Made by a program: the position numbers and the translations under genes. The notes beneath the pieces were generated by a model. That model did not search any database. It was not told the origin of the DNA and worked only from the letters and a program-made list of their open reading frames with translations. This document shows positions 43,163 to 51,507 of a DNA stretch of 64,000 bases, in pieces. Numbering within the stretch: the first letter of the stretch is position 1; each line of letters opens with the position of its first letter. Origin of the DNA: Bog-532 sp963833835 (GTDB taxonomy: Bacteria > Actinomycetota > Actinomycetes > Streptosporangiales > Streptosporangiaceae); contig CAWHZI010000016.1 of NCBI GenBank assembly GCA_963833835.1, forward strand, positions 806,001 to 870,000, in the 5' to 3' direction.

Positions 43163-43897
43163 TCAAGGGGTGGTGGCCCGTTCGGCCAGGGCGGCGCGCA
43201 CCCAGGCGGTGACCGCGCTGGCCTGCGGGTCTTCCCGCAGCGAGCTGAAGATCACCGGGCGGCCCCGGCGTACCGCGGCCGCGTCCCGGTCCATCACCTC
43301 CAGGCTCGCCCCGACCAGCGGGGCCAGGTCGATCTTGTTGATCAGCAACAGGTCCGAGGTGGTGACCCCGGGACCGCCCTTGCGCGGCACCTTGTCCCCG
43401 CCCGACACGTCCAGCACGAAGATCTGCCGGTCGACCAGGCCGTGGCTGAACGTGGCGGTCAGGTTGTCGCCGCCGCTCTCGACCAGCACCAGGTCCAGCG
43501 GCCCGAACGTGGCCTCCAGGTCCTCCACCGCGTCCAGGTTGGCCGCGATATCGTCCCGGATCGCGGTGTGCGGGCAGCAGCCGGTCTGCACGGCCTGGAT
43601 CCGCGCCGGGTCCAGCACCCCGGCCCGGCGCAGGAAGTCGGCGTCCTCGGTGGTGTAGATGTCGTTCGTCACCACGGCCAGCCGGACGCTGTCGCCCAGC
43701 GCCCGGCACAGCGCGGCGACCAGCGCGGTCTTGCCGCTGCCGACTGGGCCGCCGACGCCGATCCGCAGGGCCCGCCCTGAACCGTATCGGTCCGGGGCCA
43801 GGGCCGCGTGCGGGTCCGCACCGTGGTGATCAACGCTCTGCGGGTGCGGGTGGGTGTGCTCGGCCTCGTCGGGCACGGCGGGCTGGTCAGGATGCAA
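43163..43897 (-). CDS. ureG: Urease accessory GTPase UreG
   Basis: A 244-aa GTPase that drives nickel insertion into urease. A His-rich N-terminus (HTHPHP and HHGADPHAA) is a nickel-binding feature of longer UreG proteins. P-loop GVGGPVGSGKTAL, TNDIYTTEDADFLR, and the CPH nickel motif (VQTGCCPHTAIR). TTG at 43897 is taken as start because GAAGAGG precedes it, giving an 11-bp overlap with ureF; a GTG seven codons later is also possible. Confidence 0.92.
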   Translation of the reverse strand: MHPDQPAVPDEAEHTHPHPQSVDHHGADPHAALAPDRYGSGRALRIGVGGPVGSGKTALVAALCRALGDSVRLAVVTNDIYTTEDADFLRRAGVLDPARIQAVQTGCCPHTAIRDDIAANLDAVEDLEATFGPLDLVLVESGGDNLTATFSHGLVDRQIFVLDVSGGDKVPRKGGPGVTTSDLLLINKIDLAPLVGASLEVMDRDAAAVRRGRPVIFSSLREDPQASAVTAWVRAALAERATTP

Positions 43898-45080
43898 ACA
43901 GACGCACCTCTTCTCTCGCGTGGGCTTCGGCGTACAGGTCGAGCGCGGGGGCCGAGGGGCAGGGCAGGTCGTCAGCGCCTCCCGGAGATCCGGCCCCCGA
44001 AGATCGGGCACCCCGCGCCGCGACCCGCTCGATGGTGTCGGCCAGGCGGGCGATAACCGCGCTGACCTCGATCGGGTCCAGGGCCAGCAGCCGGACCGCC
44101 GCGCTGGCCGGCCCGGTCACGGTGAGATAGGCGGCGATCAGGCCCGCCTGGCCCGGGGTGCAGCCCGCCGCCGCGGCCGCCGCACCGAGGACCAGAGCGT
44201 GGTGCGGCGCCCGGCCCAAGGCGTTGAGGGCGGCCGACGGCCAGGCCGCGCGGGCGGCTCGCAGCAGCGCGCGACCCTGCCGCCGGGATGCGTCCCGCTG
44301 GGCCGGGGAGGGTGTCCGCGCGTCAGCCTCCGCGTCCAGCCAACTCCACACCTCCCAAACCCCCCGCGCCTCCTCAGCCCCACTCGACGTACCATCACCA
44401 AAAGACCCATCAGTCCCACTGGCCCCACCAGTCCCACTGGCCCCACCAGCCGCTGCGGCACAGGCCGCCGCGGCCAGCCCCGCGGTGACCACGCCCGCCG
44501 TGACCAGCCGCCCCCGCAGGAACAGCTCCAGCGACCCCACGTCGGTCACCATCCCGGCGGTCACCGCCCCCTCGAGCCCGCCCGAGTGCGCGTGCCCGCC
44601 CGCCGGAAACCGCGCGTCGGCCAGCATAAGTACCGTGGCGGCGGAGCCGCCCAGAGGCACCGCAGCGAAGGAGCCCCCCAGAGCCCCTATCGCGGCGAGC
44701 CCACCGGCCCGGTCCTCCTCCTCGATGCGGCTGGTGTCCGGCCCCTTCCCGGTGTCGGGTCCCTTCCCGGTATCCGGCCCGCGGCCGACCTCAGGGCCCT
44801 TCCCGGTGTCCGGCCTGGGGCCCACCTCAGGTCCGCGGCCCACCTCAGGGCCCTTCCCGGTGTCGGGCCTGGGGCCGACCTCGGGGCCCTTCCCGGTGTC
44901 GGGCCTGGGGCCGACCTCAGGTCCCTTCCCGGTGTCCGGCCTCTCGCCCACCTCCGGTCCCTTGCCGGTGTCCGGTCGCTCACCGACCTCCGGGCCCCGG
45001 CCGGTATCCGGCGCGCGATGGTCAGGCTTCTTGGCCGGTCGGTCCGGGGGACTCATCGGGAAGGACTCATCAGGCAGCAC
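43887..45080 (-). CDS. ureF: Urease accessory protein UreF with long hexapeptide-repeat N-terminus
   Basis: The C-terminal part is UreF: VLMLADARFPAGGHAHSGG at about residue 150, then the helical core. It contains an internal Gly/Ser/Thr insertion (GASGTGGASGTDG, 18-bp repeat around 44410-44450). Read from the GTG at 45080 the protein is 397 aa, against about 220-250 for usual UreF. The excess is 16 hexapeptides (PDTGKG/PEVGER type, residues 24-119). An internal GTG at 44660 would give a normal 257-aa UreF, leaving a 437-bp gap in an otherwise tight operon. Either the repeats are a coding extension or a leader has expanded. Confidence 0.82.
   Translation of the reverse strand: MLPDESFPMSPPDRPAKKPDHRAPDTGRGPEVGERPDTGKGPEVGERPDTGKGPEVGPRPDTGKGPEVGPRPDTGKGPEVGRGPEVGPRPDTGKGPEVGRGPDTGKGPDTGKGPDTSRIEEEDRAGGLAAIGALGGSFAAVPLGGSAATVLMLADARFPAGGHAHSGGLEGAVTAGMVTDVGSLELFLRGRLVTAGVVTAGLAAAACAAAAGGASGTGGASGTDGSFGDGTSSGAEEARGVWEVWSWLDAEADARTPSPAQRDASRRQGRALLRAARAAWPSAALNALGRAPHHALVLGAAAAAAGCTPGQAGLIAAYLTVTGPASAAVRLLALDPIEVSAVIARLADTIERVAARGARSSGAGSPGGADDLPCPSAPALDLYAEAHAREEVRLFAS
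44724..45011. repeat. 18-bp minisatellite, 16 units, in the 5' part of ureF
   Basis: Sixteen in-frame 18-bp units encode alternating PDTG(K/R)G and PEVG(E/P/R)(R/G) hexapeptides, mostly in a 36-bp two-unit period. Divergence between units is low, pointing to recent expansion. All six frames are nearly free of stops here, so openness alone does not prove translation. Confidence 0.85.
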
Positions 45081-45097
45081 TCACTAGACAGGGTTCA

Positions 45098-46831
45098 TCA
45101 GAACAGGAAGTAGCGCTGGGCCATGGGCAGCTCGGTGGCCGGAGCGCCCTCGATCACCTCGCCGTCGATCCGCACGGTGAACGTGTCCGGCTCGACGCTG
45201 ATGTCGGGCAGTGCGTCGTTGTTGATCATGTCCGCCTTGCCCAGGGCGGACACGTCGCCCACCGGGACCAGGGCCCGGTTCAGGTTCAGCCGCCCGGCCA
45301 GGTCGTTGTCCAGGGCCAGCTCGGACACGAACGACAGTGACGTGGCCCGGGCCACCTGCGGCGCGGCGCCCCACATCGGGCGGGGCAGAATGGGCTGCGG
45401 GGTGGGGATCGAGGCGTTGGCGTCGCCCATCGCGGCCCAGGCCACGAAGCCGCCCTTGAGCACGGCGTGCGGCCGGACCCCGAAGAACGCGGGCTGCCAC
45501 AGCACCAGGTCGGCCAGTTTGCCCGGCTCGACCGAGCCGATCTCGTGGTCCAGGCCGTGCGCGACGGCCGGGCAGATCGTGTACTTGGCCACGTACCGGC
45601 GGGCCCGCAGGTTGTCGGCCCCGTTCTCGGTGCCGCCGTCGCCGGGGAGCGCCCCGCGCCGCCGTTTCATCACGTGCGCGGTCTGCCAGGTCCGGATGAT
45701 GACCTCACCGATCCGCCCCATGGCCTGGGAGTCCGAGCCGATCATCGAGATCGCGCCCAGGTCGTGCAGGATGTCCTCGGCGGCGATGGTGGACGGGCGG
45801 ATCCGGCTCTCGGCGAAGGCCAGGTCCTCGGGCACGGCCGGGTTGAGGTGGTGGCACACCATCAGCATGTCCAGGTGCTCGTCCACCGTGTTGACCGTGT
45901 GCGGGCGGGTCGGGTTGGTCGACGAGGGCAGGATGTTCGGCTGCCCGGCCACGGTGATGATGTCCGGGGCGTGACCGCCGCCGGCGCCTTCGGTGTGGTA
46001 GGCGTGGATCGGCCGCCCGGCGATCGCGGCCAGCGTGTCCTGCACGAACCCGGCCTCGTTCAGCGTGTCGGTGTGCAGTGCGGCCTGGACCCCGGCCTCC
46101 TGGCAGACCCGCAGGCAGGCGTCGATCGCGGCCGGGGTGGAGCCCCAGTCTTCGTGCAGCTTGAACCCCGACGCCCCGGCCCGCAGCTGCTCCCACAGGG
46201 CTTCTTCGGACACGGTGTTGCCCTTGCCCAGCAGGACCACGTTGAGCGGCCAGTCCGCGGTGGCTTCCAGCATCCGGGCCAGGTTCCACGCGCCGGGGGT
46301 CACGGTGGTGGCCTTCGTGCCCTCGGCCGGGCCGGTGCCGCCGCCGATGACGGTGGTGATGCCGCTGCCGATGGCCTCGGTCAGCAGCTGGGGGCAGATC
46401 AGGTGCACGTGGCAGTCGACGCCGCCCGCGGTCAGGATCAGCCCGTTGCCCGCCATGATCTCGGTGGATGGGCCGATGACCAGGTCGGGGTGGACGCCGT
46501 CCATGATGTCGGGGTTGCCGGCCTTGCCCAGGGCCACGATCCGGCCGTCCCTGATGCCGACGTCGGCCTTGATGACCCCCCAGTGGTCCAGCACCACCGC
46601 ACCGGTGATGACCAGGTCTGGTGCCCCGTCCGCGCGGGTGGCCCGGGACTGGCCCATCGACTCCCGGATGACCTTGCCCCCGCCGAACACGGCCTCGTCG
46701 CCAGCCCGGTCCGGGCCGCCGCACAGGTCCTGCTCGACCTCGATGAACAGGTCGGTGTCGGCCAGCCGGACCCGGTCACCCGCGGTCGGCCCGTACAGCA
46801 GGGCGTACCGCGACCGGCTCAGCTCAGCCAT
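45098..46831 (-). CDS. ureC: Urease alpha subunit
   Basis: A 577-aa catalytic subunit hydrolysing urea to ammonia and carbamate with a dinickel centre. Nickel and active-site residues visible: DCHVHLICP, the carbamylated Lys in ASGFKLHEDWG, HTDTLNEAGF, HTEGAGGGHAPD, CHHLNP flap His and GSDSQAMGRIGE. The ATG at 46831 has GGAGGAACTGG upstream and overlaps ureB by 8 bp. Confidence 0.96.
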   Translation of the reverse strand: MAELSRSRYALLYGPTAGDRVRLADTDLFIEVEQDLCGGPDRAGDEAVFGGGKVIRESMGQSRATRADGAPDLVITGAVVLDHWGVIKADVGIRDGRIVALGKAGNPDIMDGVHPDLVIGPSTEIMAGNGLILTAGGVDCHVHLICPQLLTEAIGSGITTVIGGGTGPAEGTKATTVTPGAWNLARMLEATADWPLNVVLLGKGNTVSEEALWEQLRAGASGFKLHEDWGSTPAAIDACLRVCQEAGVQAALHTDTLNEAGFVQDTLAAIAGRPIHAYHTEGAGGGHAPDIITVAGQPNILPSSTNPTRPHTVNTVDEHLDMLMVCHHLNPAVPEDLAFAESRIRPSTIAAEDILHDLGAISMIGSDSQAMGRIGEVIIRTWQTAHVMKRRRGALPGDGGTENGADNLRARRYVAKYTICPAVAHGLDHEIGSVEPGKLADLVLWQPAFFGVRPHAVLKGGFVAWAAMGDANASIPTPQPILPRPMWGAAPQVARATSLSFVSELALDNDLAGRLNLNRALVPVGDVSALGKADMINNDALPDISVEPDTFTVRIDGEVIEGAPATELPMAQRYFLF

Positions 46832-47147
46832 CCAGTTCCTCCGCTCCGTTGATAGCTCCGTCCAGGCGCAGGCCCGGCACGATGCGGGCCCCGGCCAGCG
46901 GGACCAGCCCGACCTCTCGTTGCACACCCGGCTCGAACCGGACCGCGGTCCCGGCCGGGATGCCCAGCCGGTGTCCCTGGGCCGCGTCGCGATCGAACAG
47001 CAGCGCCGGGTTGGCCTGGGCGAAGTGGTAGTGCGAACCGACCTGGACCGGCCGGTCCCCGGTGTTGACCACGATCAGCGTGCGCACCGGGCGGCCTTCG
47101 TTCAGCGGCACCGGCCCCTCGCCCGGGATGATCTCGCCAGGAATCAC
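46824..47147 (-). CDS. ureB: Urease beta subunit
   Basis: A 107-aa subunit starting IPGEIIPGEGPVPLN and containing RPVQVGSHYHFAQANPALLFD, both diagnostic of UreB. GTG start, 12 bp after ureA. Structural subunit of the (UreABC)3 complex. Confidence 0.95.
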   Translation of the reverse strand: MIPGEIIPGEGPVPLNEGRPVRTLIVVNTGDRPVQVGSHYHFAQANPALLFDRDAAQGHRLGIPAGTAVRFEPGVQREVGLVPLAGARIVPGLRLDGAINGAEELDG

Positions 47148-47159
47148 GGAATCACCGGC

Positions 47160-47462
47160 TCACGGGATCGGCTCGTGCACGGTGACCAGCTTCGTCCCGT
47201 CCGGGAAGGTGGCCTCGACCTGGACCTCGGTCAGCATCTCCGGCACCCCGTCCATGACGTCGTCCCGGGTCAGCACGGTCCGCCCCGCCTGCATCAGCTC
47301 GGCCACGCCCAGCCCGTCCCGCGCGCGCTCCAGCAGGAACGAGGTGATCACCGCCGTCGCCTCGGGATAGTTCAGCTGGAGCCCGCGCGCCCGCCGGTCC
47401 CGGGCCAGGCCCGCGGCCACGTGAATCAGCAGCCGCTCCTGTTCGTGCGGCGAAATCAGCAT
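47160..47462 (-). CDS. ureA: Urease gamma subunit
   Basis: A 100-aa subunit: LISPHEQERLLIHVAAGLAR, LNYPEATAVITSFLLE and VQVEATFPDGTKLVTVHEPI. First gene of ureABCFGD. There is no ureE and no nickel transporter in the operon. The 185-bp gap upstream holds the promoters of this operon and of the divergent peptidase; no operator could be identified. Confidence 0.95.
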   Translation of the reverse strand: MLISPHEQERLLIHVAAGLARDRRARGLQLNYPEATAVITSFLLERARDGLGVAELMQAGRTVLTRDDVMDGVPEMLTEVQVEATFPDGTKLVTVHEPIP

Positions 47463-47647
47463 GGGCGAACCCTAACCCGAGCGTGTTAACCACAGGTAAC
47501 TACGGATCACGCGAGGTTACCCGGGTCCGGGTCATCCCTTTTCTTAACGATGTCTAACGACGCCCCGTGTGACCGAATTCTCCGTCCCAATGTCTCTAGC
47601 GTGTAACAGACCTGAGTAGCGGGACTCGGAAGGGAGTTCGCGGAGCC

Positions 47648-48661
47648 GTGAGACAGCGAAACCGACGGAACAAAAGCCGCTTGTGGCTGGCCGCGGCGGG
47701 AGTCTGCGTGCCGGTGGCCGCGGCCGCCGTCCTGCTCACTCAGGCCGGGGCGCACCCGGCGGCCTCGCTCGGGGCCAAGCCGGTCAGCTACGCCGGTGGC
47801 ATGCCCATGGGCGGCTTCGGCCGTGGTGGCTACCCGATGACCGGGGCCGCGGTCGGCCAGCACGCGGTGGGCCAGGCCGGCACCACCAACTCGGCCGACG
47901 CCGCGGCCACGTCCACCAACTGGGCCGGGTACGCCGCGGCCGGCCAGGCCGGCACGTTCACCAGCGTGTCCTCGTCCTGGACCCAGCCCGCGGTCACCTG
48001 CGGCGCGCAGCAGACGTTCTCCAGCTTCTGGGTCGGCCTGGACGGTGACGGCACGCAGAGCGTGGAGCAGACCGGCACCGAGGCCGACTGCAGCGGCGGC
48101 GCCGCCGCCTACCAGGGCTGGTGGGAGATGTTCCCGGCCGCGCCGGTCTTCTACAACGAGCCGGTCAAGCCGGGCGACGCGATGAGCGCCTCGGTCACCG
48201 CCAACGGGGGCGGCGCGTTCACCTTGACCCTCAGCGACCAGACCGAGAACTGGACCCAGACCACCCAGCAGACCTCGCAGACGGCCCAGCTCGGCTCGGC
48301 CGAGGTCATCGCCGAGGCGCCCAGCAGCCAGAACGGTGTGCTCCCGCTGTCCAACTTCGGCACGGTGAACTTCACCAATGCCGAGGCCGACAATGCGCCG
48401 ATCGGGAACGCCGACGCCGACTCGCTGACCATGGTGGCGGCCAACGGCACCACCGAGGCCACCCCGTCCGCGCTGACCGGCGGCGACGCCTTTGCGGTCA
48501 CGTTCGGCGGTGGTGGCGCCACCACCGGCGGCCCGGTGCCCGCCCCGGCTCCGAGCGGGAGCACCGCCCCGAGCGGGAGCACCGCGCCGCCTACGCCGGC
48601 CAGCCCGTCGCCCAGCCTCACGGCGACGGGGCACCGTCATCACCACCATTGGCTCTGGTAG
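47648..48661 (+). CDS. Secreted G1-family (eqolisin-like) glutamic endopeptidase
   Basis: A 337-aa secreted protein: basic N-terminus and hydrophobic signal (about residues 10-33), Gly-rich propeptide-like stretch, then the G1 fold (STNWAGYAA, SSFWVGLDGDGTQSVEQTGTE with the catalytic Gln, WWEMFP, and AEVIAEAPSS with the catalytic Glu). A Ser/Thr/Pro linker and a short His-rich tail (HRHHHH) end the protein. Acid-active extracellular peptidase by family. GTG start. Confidence 0.88.
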   Translation: MRQRNRRNKSRLWLAAAGVCVPVAAAAVLLTQAGAHPAASLGAKPVSYAGGMPMGGFGRGGYPMTGAAVGQHAVGQAGTTNSADAAATSTNWAGYAAAGQAGTFTSVSSSWTQPAVTCGAQQTFSSFWVGLDGDGTQSVEQTGTEADCSGGAAAYQGWWEMFPAAPVFYNEPVKPGDAMSASVTANGGGAFTLTLSDQTENWTQTTQQTSQTAQLGSAEVIAEAPSSQNGVLPLSNFGTVNFTNAEADNAPIGNADADSLTMVAANGTTEATPSALTGGDAFAVTFGGGGATTGGPVPAPAPSGSTAPSGSTAPPTPASPSPSLTATGHRHHHHWLW

Positions 48662-48665
48662 GCGG

Positions 48666-50120
48666 TTAACGGCCCACCACGGTCAGGGGAGGCAAGGGGC
48701 AGTCGCCGGCGGCGGCTGCCCCTTGTTCCGGTCCGGGCACCGGGACGGCCGGCAGCGCGTGCGACTGCGCCACCAGGGTCAGCAGCACGGTGGCGTCGGT
48801 CCAGGCCAGCGGGGCCACCGAGCCCGGCCGGCCGTCGGCGTTGACCTGCTCGGGTAGCTCGCCGAGCGTGGTGCGGTGCGCGGCCAGCCAGTCCAGCAGG
48901 GTGGCGGCCGCGGCGTGCTGGCCCGTTTCCGCGTCCGACAGGGCGAAGAACGCGGTCTCCGGGGTCCAGGCCGTGGTCAGGTTCCCCGGCCAGCCGGTGC
49001 CGGGCAGAAGGCCGCCGTTGGGCAGTGTGAGCGCCCGCTGGGCGGCTTGTTCGTCGCGTTCCAGGGCCGGGCTGGCCGGGCCGAACGGGGGGCCGAGCCA
49101 GGTGATCGCGGCGTCCGGGCCGGCCGAGTCGCGGGGCAGCCGGTTGTCGCCGTAACAGCCGAACGACGCCTGCATGGCCGTGGCCAGTCGGCTCGCGGCC
49201 GTCGCCCACCGTGCGCTGGCCGAGGTCTGGCCGAGCGCGGTCGCGATATCCGCCGCCGCCCGCAACCCGGTCAGCAGGGGAGCGGCGGTGCCCAGCGTCA
49301 CCTGGCTGCCGTGCTCCCAGTAGTCGGTGGCCGGCTCGGGCAGGCCGTTGGGGGTCAGCGACCGCTCGGCCGCCCCGGCCGCGGCGTTGACCATTGGCCA
49401 CAGCCCGGCCAGTTCCGTGCGGGCCACGGACCCAGTGCCAGCGCCAGCCCCAGTGCCAGTGCCAGCGGCCTGGTACCAGGACCACACCGCCCACGGCACC
49501 CAGCCCACCGCGTCCAGCTCGGCCGGCCGGCCGTCCACTACCGGGCCGCTGCCGTTGGTCTGATAGCGCGCGGCCCAGGTGCCGTTGGCGTTCTGCTCCT
49601 GGCCCAGGAAGCGGAGCACCCGCAGCGCGTCCGCGCCGTGGCCGGTCTCGGCCAGCGCGGCCGCGACCCAGCTCGAGTCGCGCGGCCAGGCGTAGTCCCA
49701 GCCGTGGTAGTAACCCGCCACCACCGCACCGTCCGGCTGGACCGACAGGTACAGATCCAGCAGCGACCGTTCCGCCATCGACCGCAGCACCGGACCGAGG
49801 CCGGGGACCGTGCCCGACGCCAGCCACTTCCCGGCTGCACTGTTCCCGGCTGCGCTGTTGCCCGTCGCGGTGCCGTCCGCGCACTGGCCGGCCAGCCGCA
49901 CGCTGTTGTGGCCGGCGTAGGTCGCGTCCTGGTCGGCGGGCACCACGATGACCTGCTGAGATCCGCACGAGCCCTCGGCGATGCCCTCGGTCAGCGAGAT
50001 CGGCGCGGGCGCGCTGTGCACCGCGCCACGGAATCCTGCCCCGGTCAGGCCGGTCGCGGCCACGGCAGCCAGCACGGCCACGGCCACGAGTGCCCGCGCC
50101 ACGAGCGGGATACCGGGCAT
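48666..50120 (-). CDS. Secreted glycoside hydrolase, GH15-like (glucoamylase type)
   Basis: A 484-aa protein: signal peptide or membrane anchor at residues 5-30, then an (alpha/alpha)6 barrel. YHGWDYAWPRDSSW is the glucoamylase-like substrate site and ELPEQVNADGRPG carries the second acidic cluster, with PLAWTDAT near the end. A small Gly/Thr-repeat loop (GTGTGAGAGTGS) interrupts the middle. Likely cleaves alpha-glucans or related oligosaccharides outside the cell. Convergent with the peptidase (4-bp gap). Confidence 0.8.
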   Translation of the reverse strand: MPGIPLVARALVAVAVLAAVAATGLTGAGFRGAVHSAPAPISLTEGIAEGSCGSQQVIVVPADQDATYAGHNSVRLAGQCADGTATGNSAAGNSAAGKWLASGTVPGLGPVLRSMAERSLLDLYLSVQPDGAVVAGYYHGWDYAWPRDSSWVAAALAETGHGADALRVLRFLGQEQNANGTWAARYQTNGSGPVVDGRPAELDAVGWVPWAVWSWYQAAGTGTGAGAGTGSVARTELAGLWPMVNAAAGAAERSLTPNGLPEPATDYWEHGSQVTLGTAAPLLTGLRAAADIATALGQTSASARWATAASRLATAMQASFGCYGDNRLPRDSAGPDAAITWLGPPFGPASPALERDEQAAQRALTLPNGGLLPGTGWPGNLTTAWTPETAFFALSDAETGQHAAAATLLDWLAAHRTTLGELPEQVNADGRPGSVAPLAWTDATVLLTLVAQSHALPAVPVPGPEQGAAAAGDCPLPPLTVVGR

Positions 50121-50162
50121 GCACCGATCTTACCGCCGAAGGTGCCGGTCGCGGTCTAGGCC

Positions 50163-50207
50163 TTGACAGGTGCATCACCGCAGTCATCTAATGTGCTAGG
50201 CACCTAG
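50163..50207 (+). promoter_or_regulatory. Promoter and operator of the GntR/ABC operon
   Basis: A consensus TTGACA (50163-50168) with TCTAAT at 50187-50192 (18-bp spacing) or CATCTA at 16 bp. CTAGG-CA-CCTAG (50196-50207), a 12-bp dyad, lies directly downstream and is followed by GATG, which pairs with the CATC before it. The position suits autorepression by the GntR protein encoded at 50219. Confidence 0.6.
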
Positions 50208-50218
50208 ATGAATAGAGG

Positions 50219-50617
50219 ATGTTGGTGATCGAGTTCCACCTGGACGCCCGCTCCGGCGTCGCCCCGTACCTGCAGCTCATCCACCAGGTCCGGCACGCGC
50301 TGCGGCTGGACGTGCTCCGCGAGGGTGAGCAGCTGCCCACGGTCAAAGAAGTGGCCGCGGGGCTGGCCATCAACCCCAACACGGTGCTGAAGGCCTATCG
50401 CGAGCTGGAGTATCAGGGGCTCGTCGCCGCCCGGCCCGGCCGCGGCACGTTCGTGACCGGGACGCTGAGTGGCGCCTCGGTCGCCGCGCAGGAGCCACTG
50501 CGCCGGGATCTGCGGCGCTGGCTCGGCAAGGCTCGCCGTTCCGGGATGGACGAAGAGAGCATCGAGGCGCTGTTCCTGACCACCTTTCGGTCCGCAACCG
50601 AGGAGGACATAGCATGA
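50219..50617 (+). CDS. GntR-family regulator, YtrA subfamily
   Basis: A 132-aa short GntR protein: winged HTH (APYLQLIHQVRHALRL, LPTVKEVAAGLAINPNTVLKAY) and a brief C-terminal dimerisation region. YtrA-type regulators typically repress an adjacent ABC transporter. The start is ATG 50219 or GTG 50225; AGAGG upstream suits the latter. The stop overlaps the ABC ATPase start (ATGA). Confidence 0.88.
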   Translation: MLVIEFHLDARSGVAPYLQLIHQVRHALRLDVLREGEQLPTVKEVAAGLAINPNTVLKAYRELEYQGLVAARPGRGTFVTGTLSGASVAAQEPLRRDLRRWLGKARRSGMDEESIEALFLTTFRSATEEDIA

Positions 50618-51507
50618 CCGCGCTGCACGCCAGCGGGCTCGGCAAGCGCTACCGGCAGCGGTGGGCGCTCAGCGATTGCTCGCTGCAGATTCCCGAAGGC
50701 CGGGTGGCCGGCCTGGTCGGCCCGAACGGGGCCGGCAAGTCAACCCTGCTCAACCTGGCCGTGGGCCTGCTGACCCCGGACGCCGGCACGGTCACCGTGC
50801 TGGACGGCCAGCCCGGCAGCGGGCCGGATCAGCTGGCCAAGGTCGGTTTCGTGGCTCAGGACACCCCGGTCTACGCCGGCCTGAGCGTGGCCGATCACCT
50901 GCGCCTCGGCGCCCACCTGAACCCCGGCTGGGACGCCGCCTACGCGGCCGCGCGGGTCGAGCGGCTGGACCTGGATCCCGGCCAGCGGGCGGGCAAGCTG
51001 TCCGGGGGACAGCGGGCTCAGCTCGCCCTGACCCTGGCCCTGGCCAAGCGGCCCCGGCTGCTCATCCTGGACGAGCCGGTGGCCAGCCTGGACCCGCTGG
51101 CCCGCCGCGAGTTCCTGCAGGACCTGATGGAAGCGGTGGCCGAGTGGGAGGTCAGCGTCATCCTCTCCTCCCACTTGGTCAATGACCTGGAACGGGTCTG
51201 TGACTACCTCGTCGTGCTCGCGGCCTCACGGGTGCAGATCGCGGGCGACGTGGACGCGCTGATCGCCAGCCACCACCGGCTGATCGGGCCGCGCCGGGAC
51301 CCGGCCTCGCTGCCCAGCGACCAGCAGGTCATCCAGGCCAGCCACACCGACCGGCAGAGCACGATGATCGTGCAGAGCCGCCACCCGGTGCTCGACCCGG
51401 CCTGGACCGTCGAGCAGCTCAACCTGGAGGACCTGGTGCTGGCCTATATGAGCCAGGCCAGCGCGACGGCCCGCGGCCGCCGCCCCGTGCTGGAGGTACA
51501 GCGATGA
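50614..51507 (+). CDS. ABC transporter ATPase (YtrA-operon type)
   Basis: A 297-aa ATPase: Walker A VGPNGAGKST, signature KLSGGQRAQ, Walker B LLILDEPVASLD, followed by a C-terminal regulatory stretch. Coupled to GntR upstream and permease downstream by ATGA overlaps. The three-gene set resembles cell-envelope or antibiotic-stress exporters of the Ytr type. Confidence 0.88.
   Translation: MTALHASGLGKRYRQRWALSDCSLQIPEGRVAGLVGPNGAGKSTLLNLAVGLLTPDAGTVTVLDGQPGSGPDQLAKVGFVAQDTPVYAGLSVADHLRLGAHLNPGWDAAYAAARVERLDLDPGQRAGKLSGGQRAQLALTLALAKRPRLLILDEPVASLDPLARREFLQDLMEAVAEWEVSVILSSHLVNDLERVCDYLVVLAASRVQIAGDVDALIASHHRLIGPRRDPASLPSDQQVIQASHTDRQSTMIVQSRHPVLDPAWTVEQLNLEDLVLAYMSQASATARGRRPVLEVQR

Noticed and set aside
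44158..45087. 309-codon plus-strand open frame across the ureF repeats
   Set aside because: The 18-bp repeat keeps all frames open; the minus-strand frame leads into true UreF sequence.
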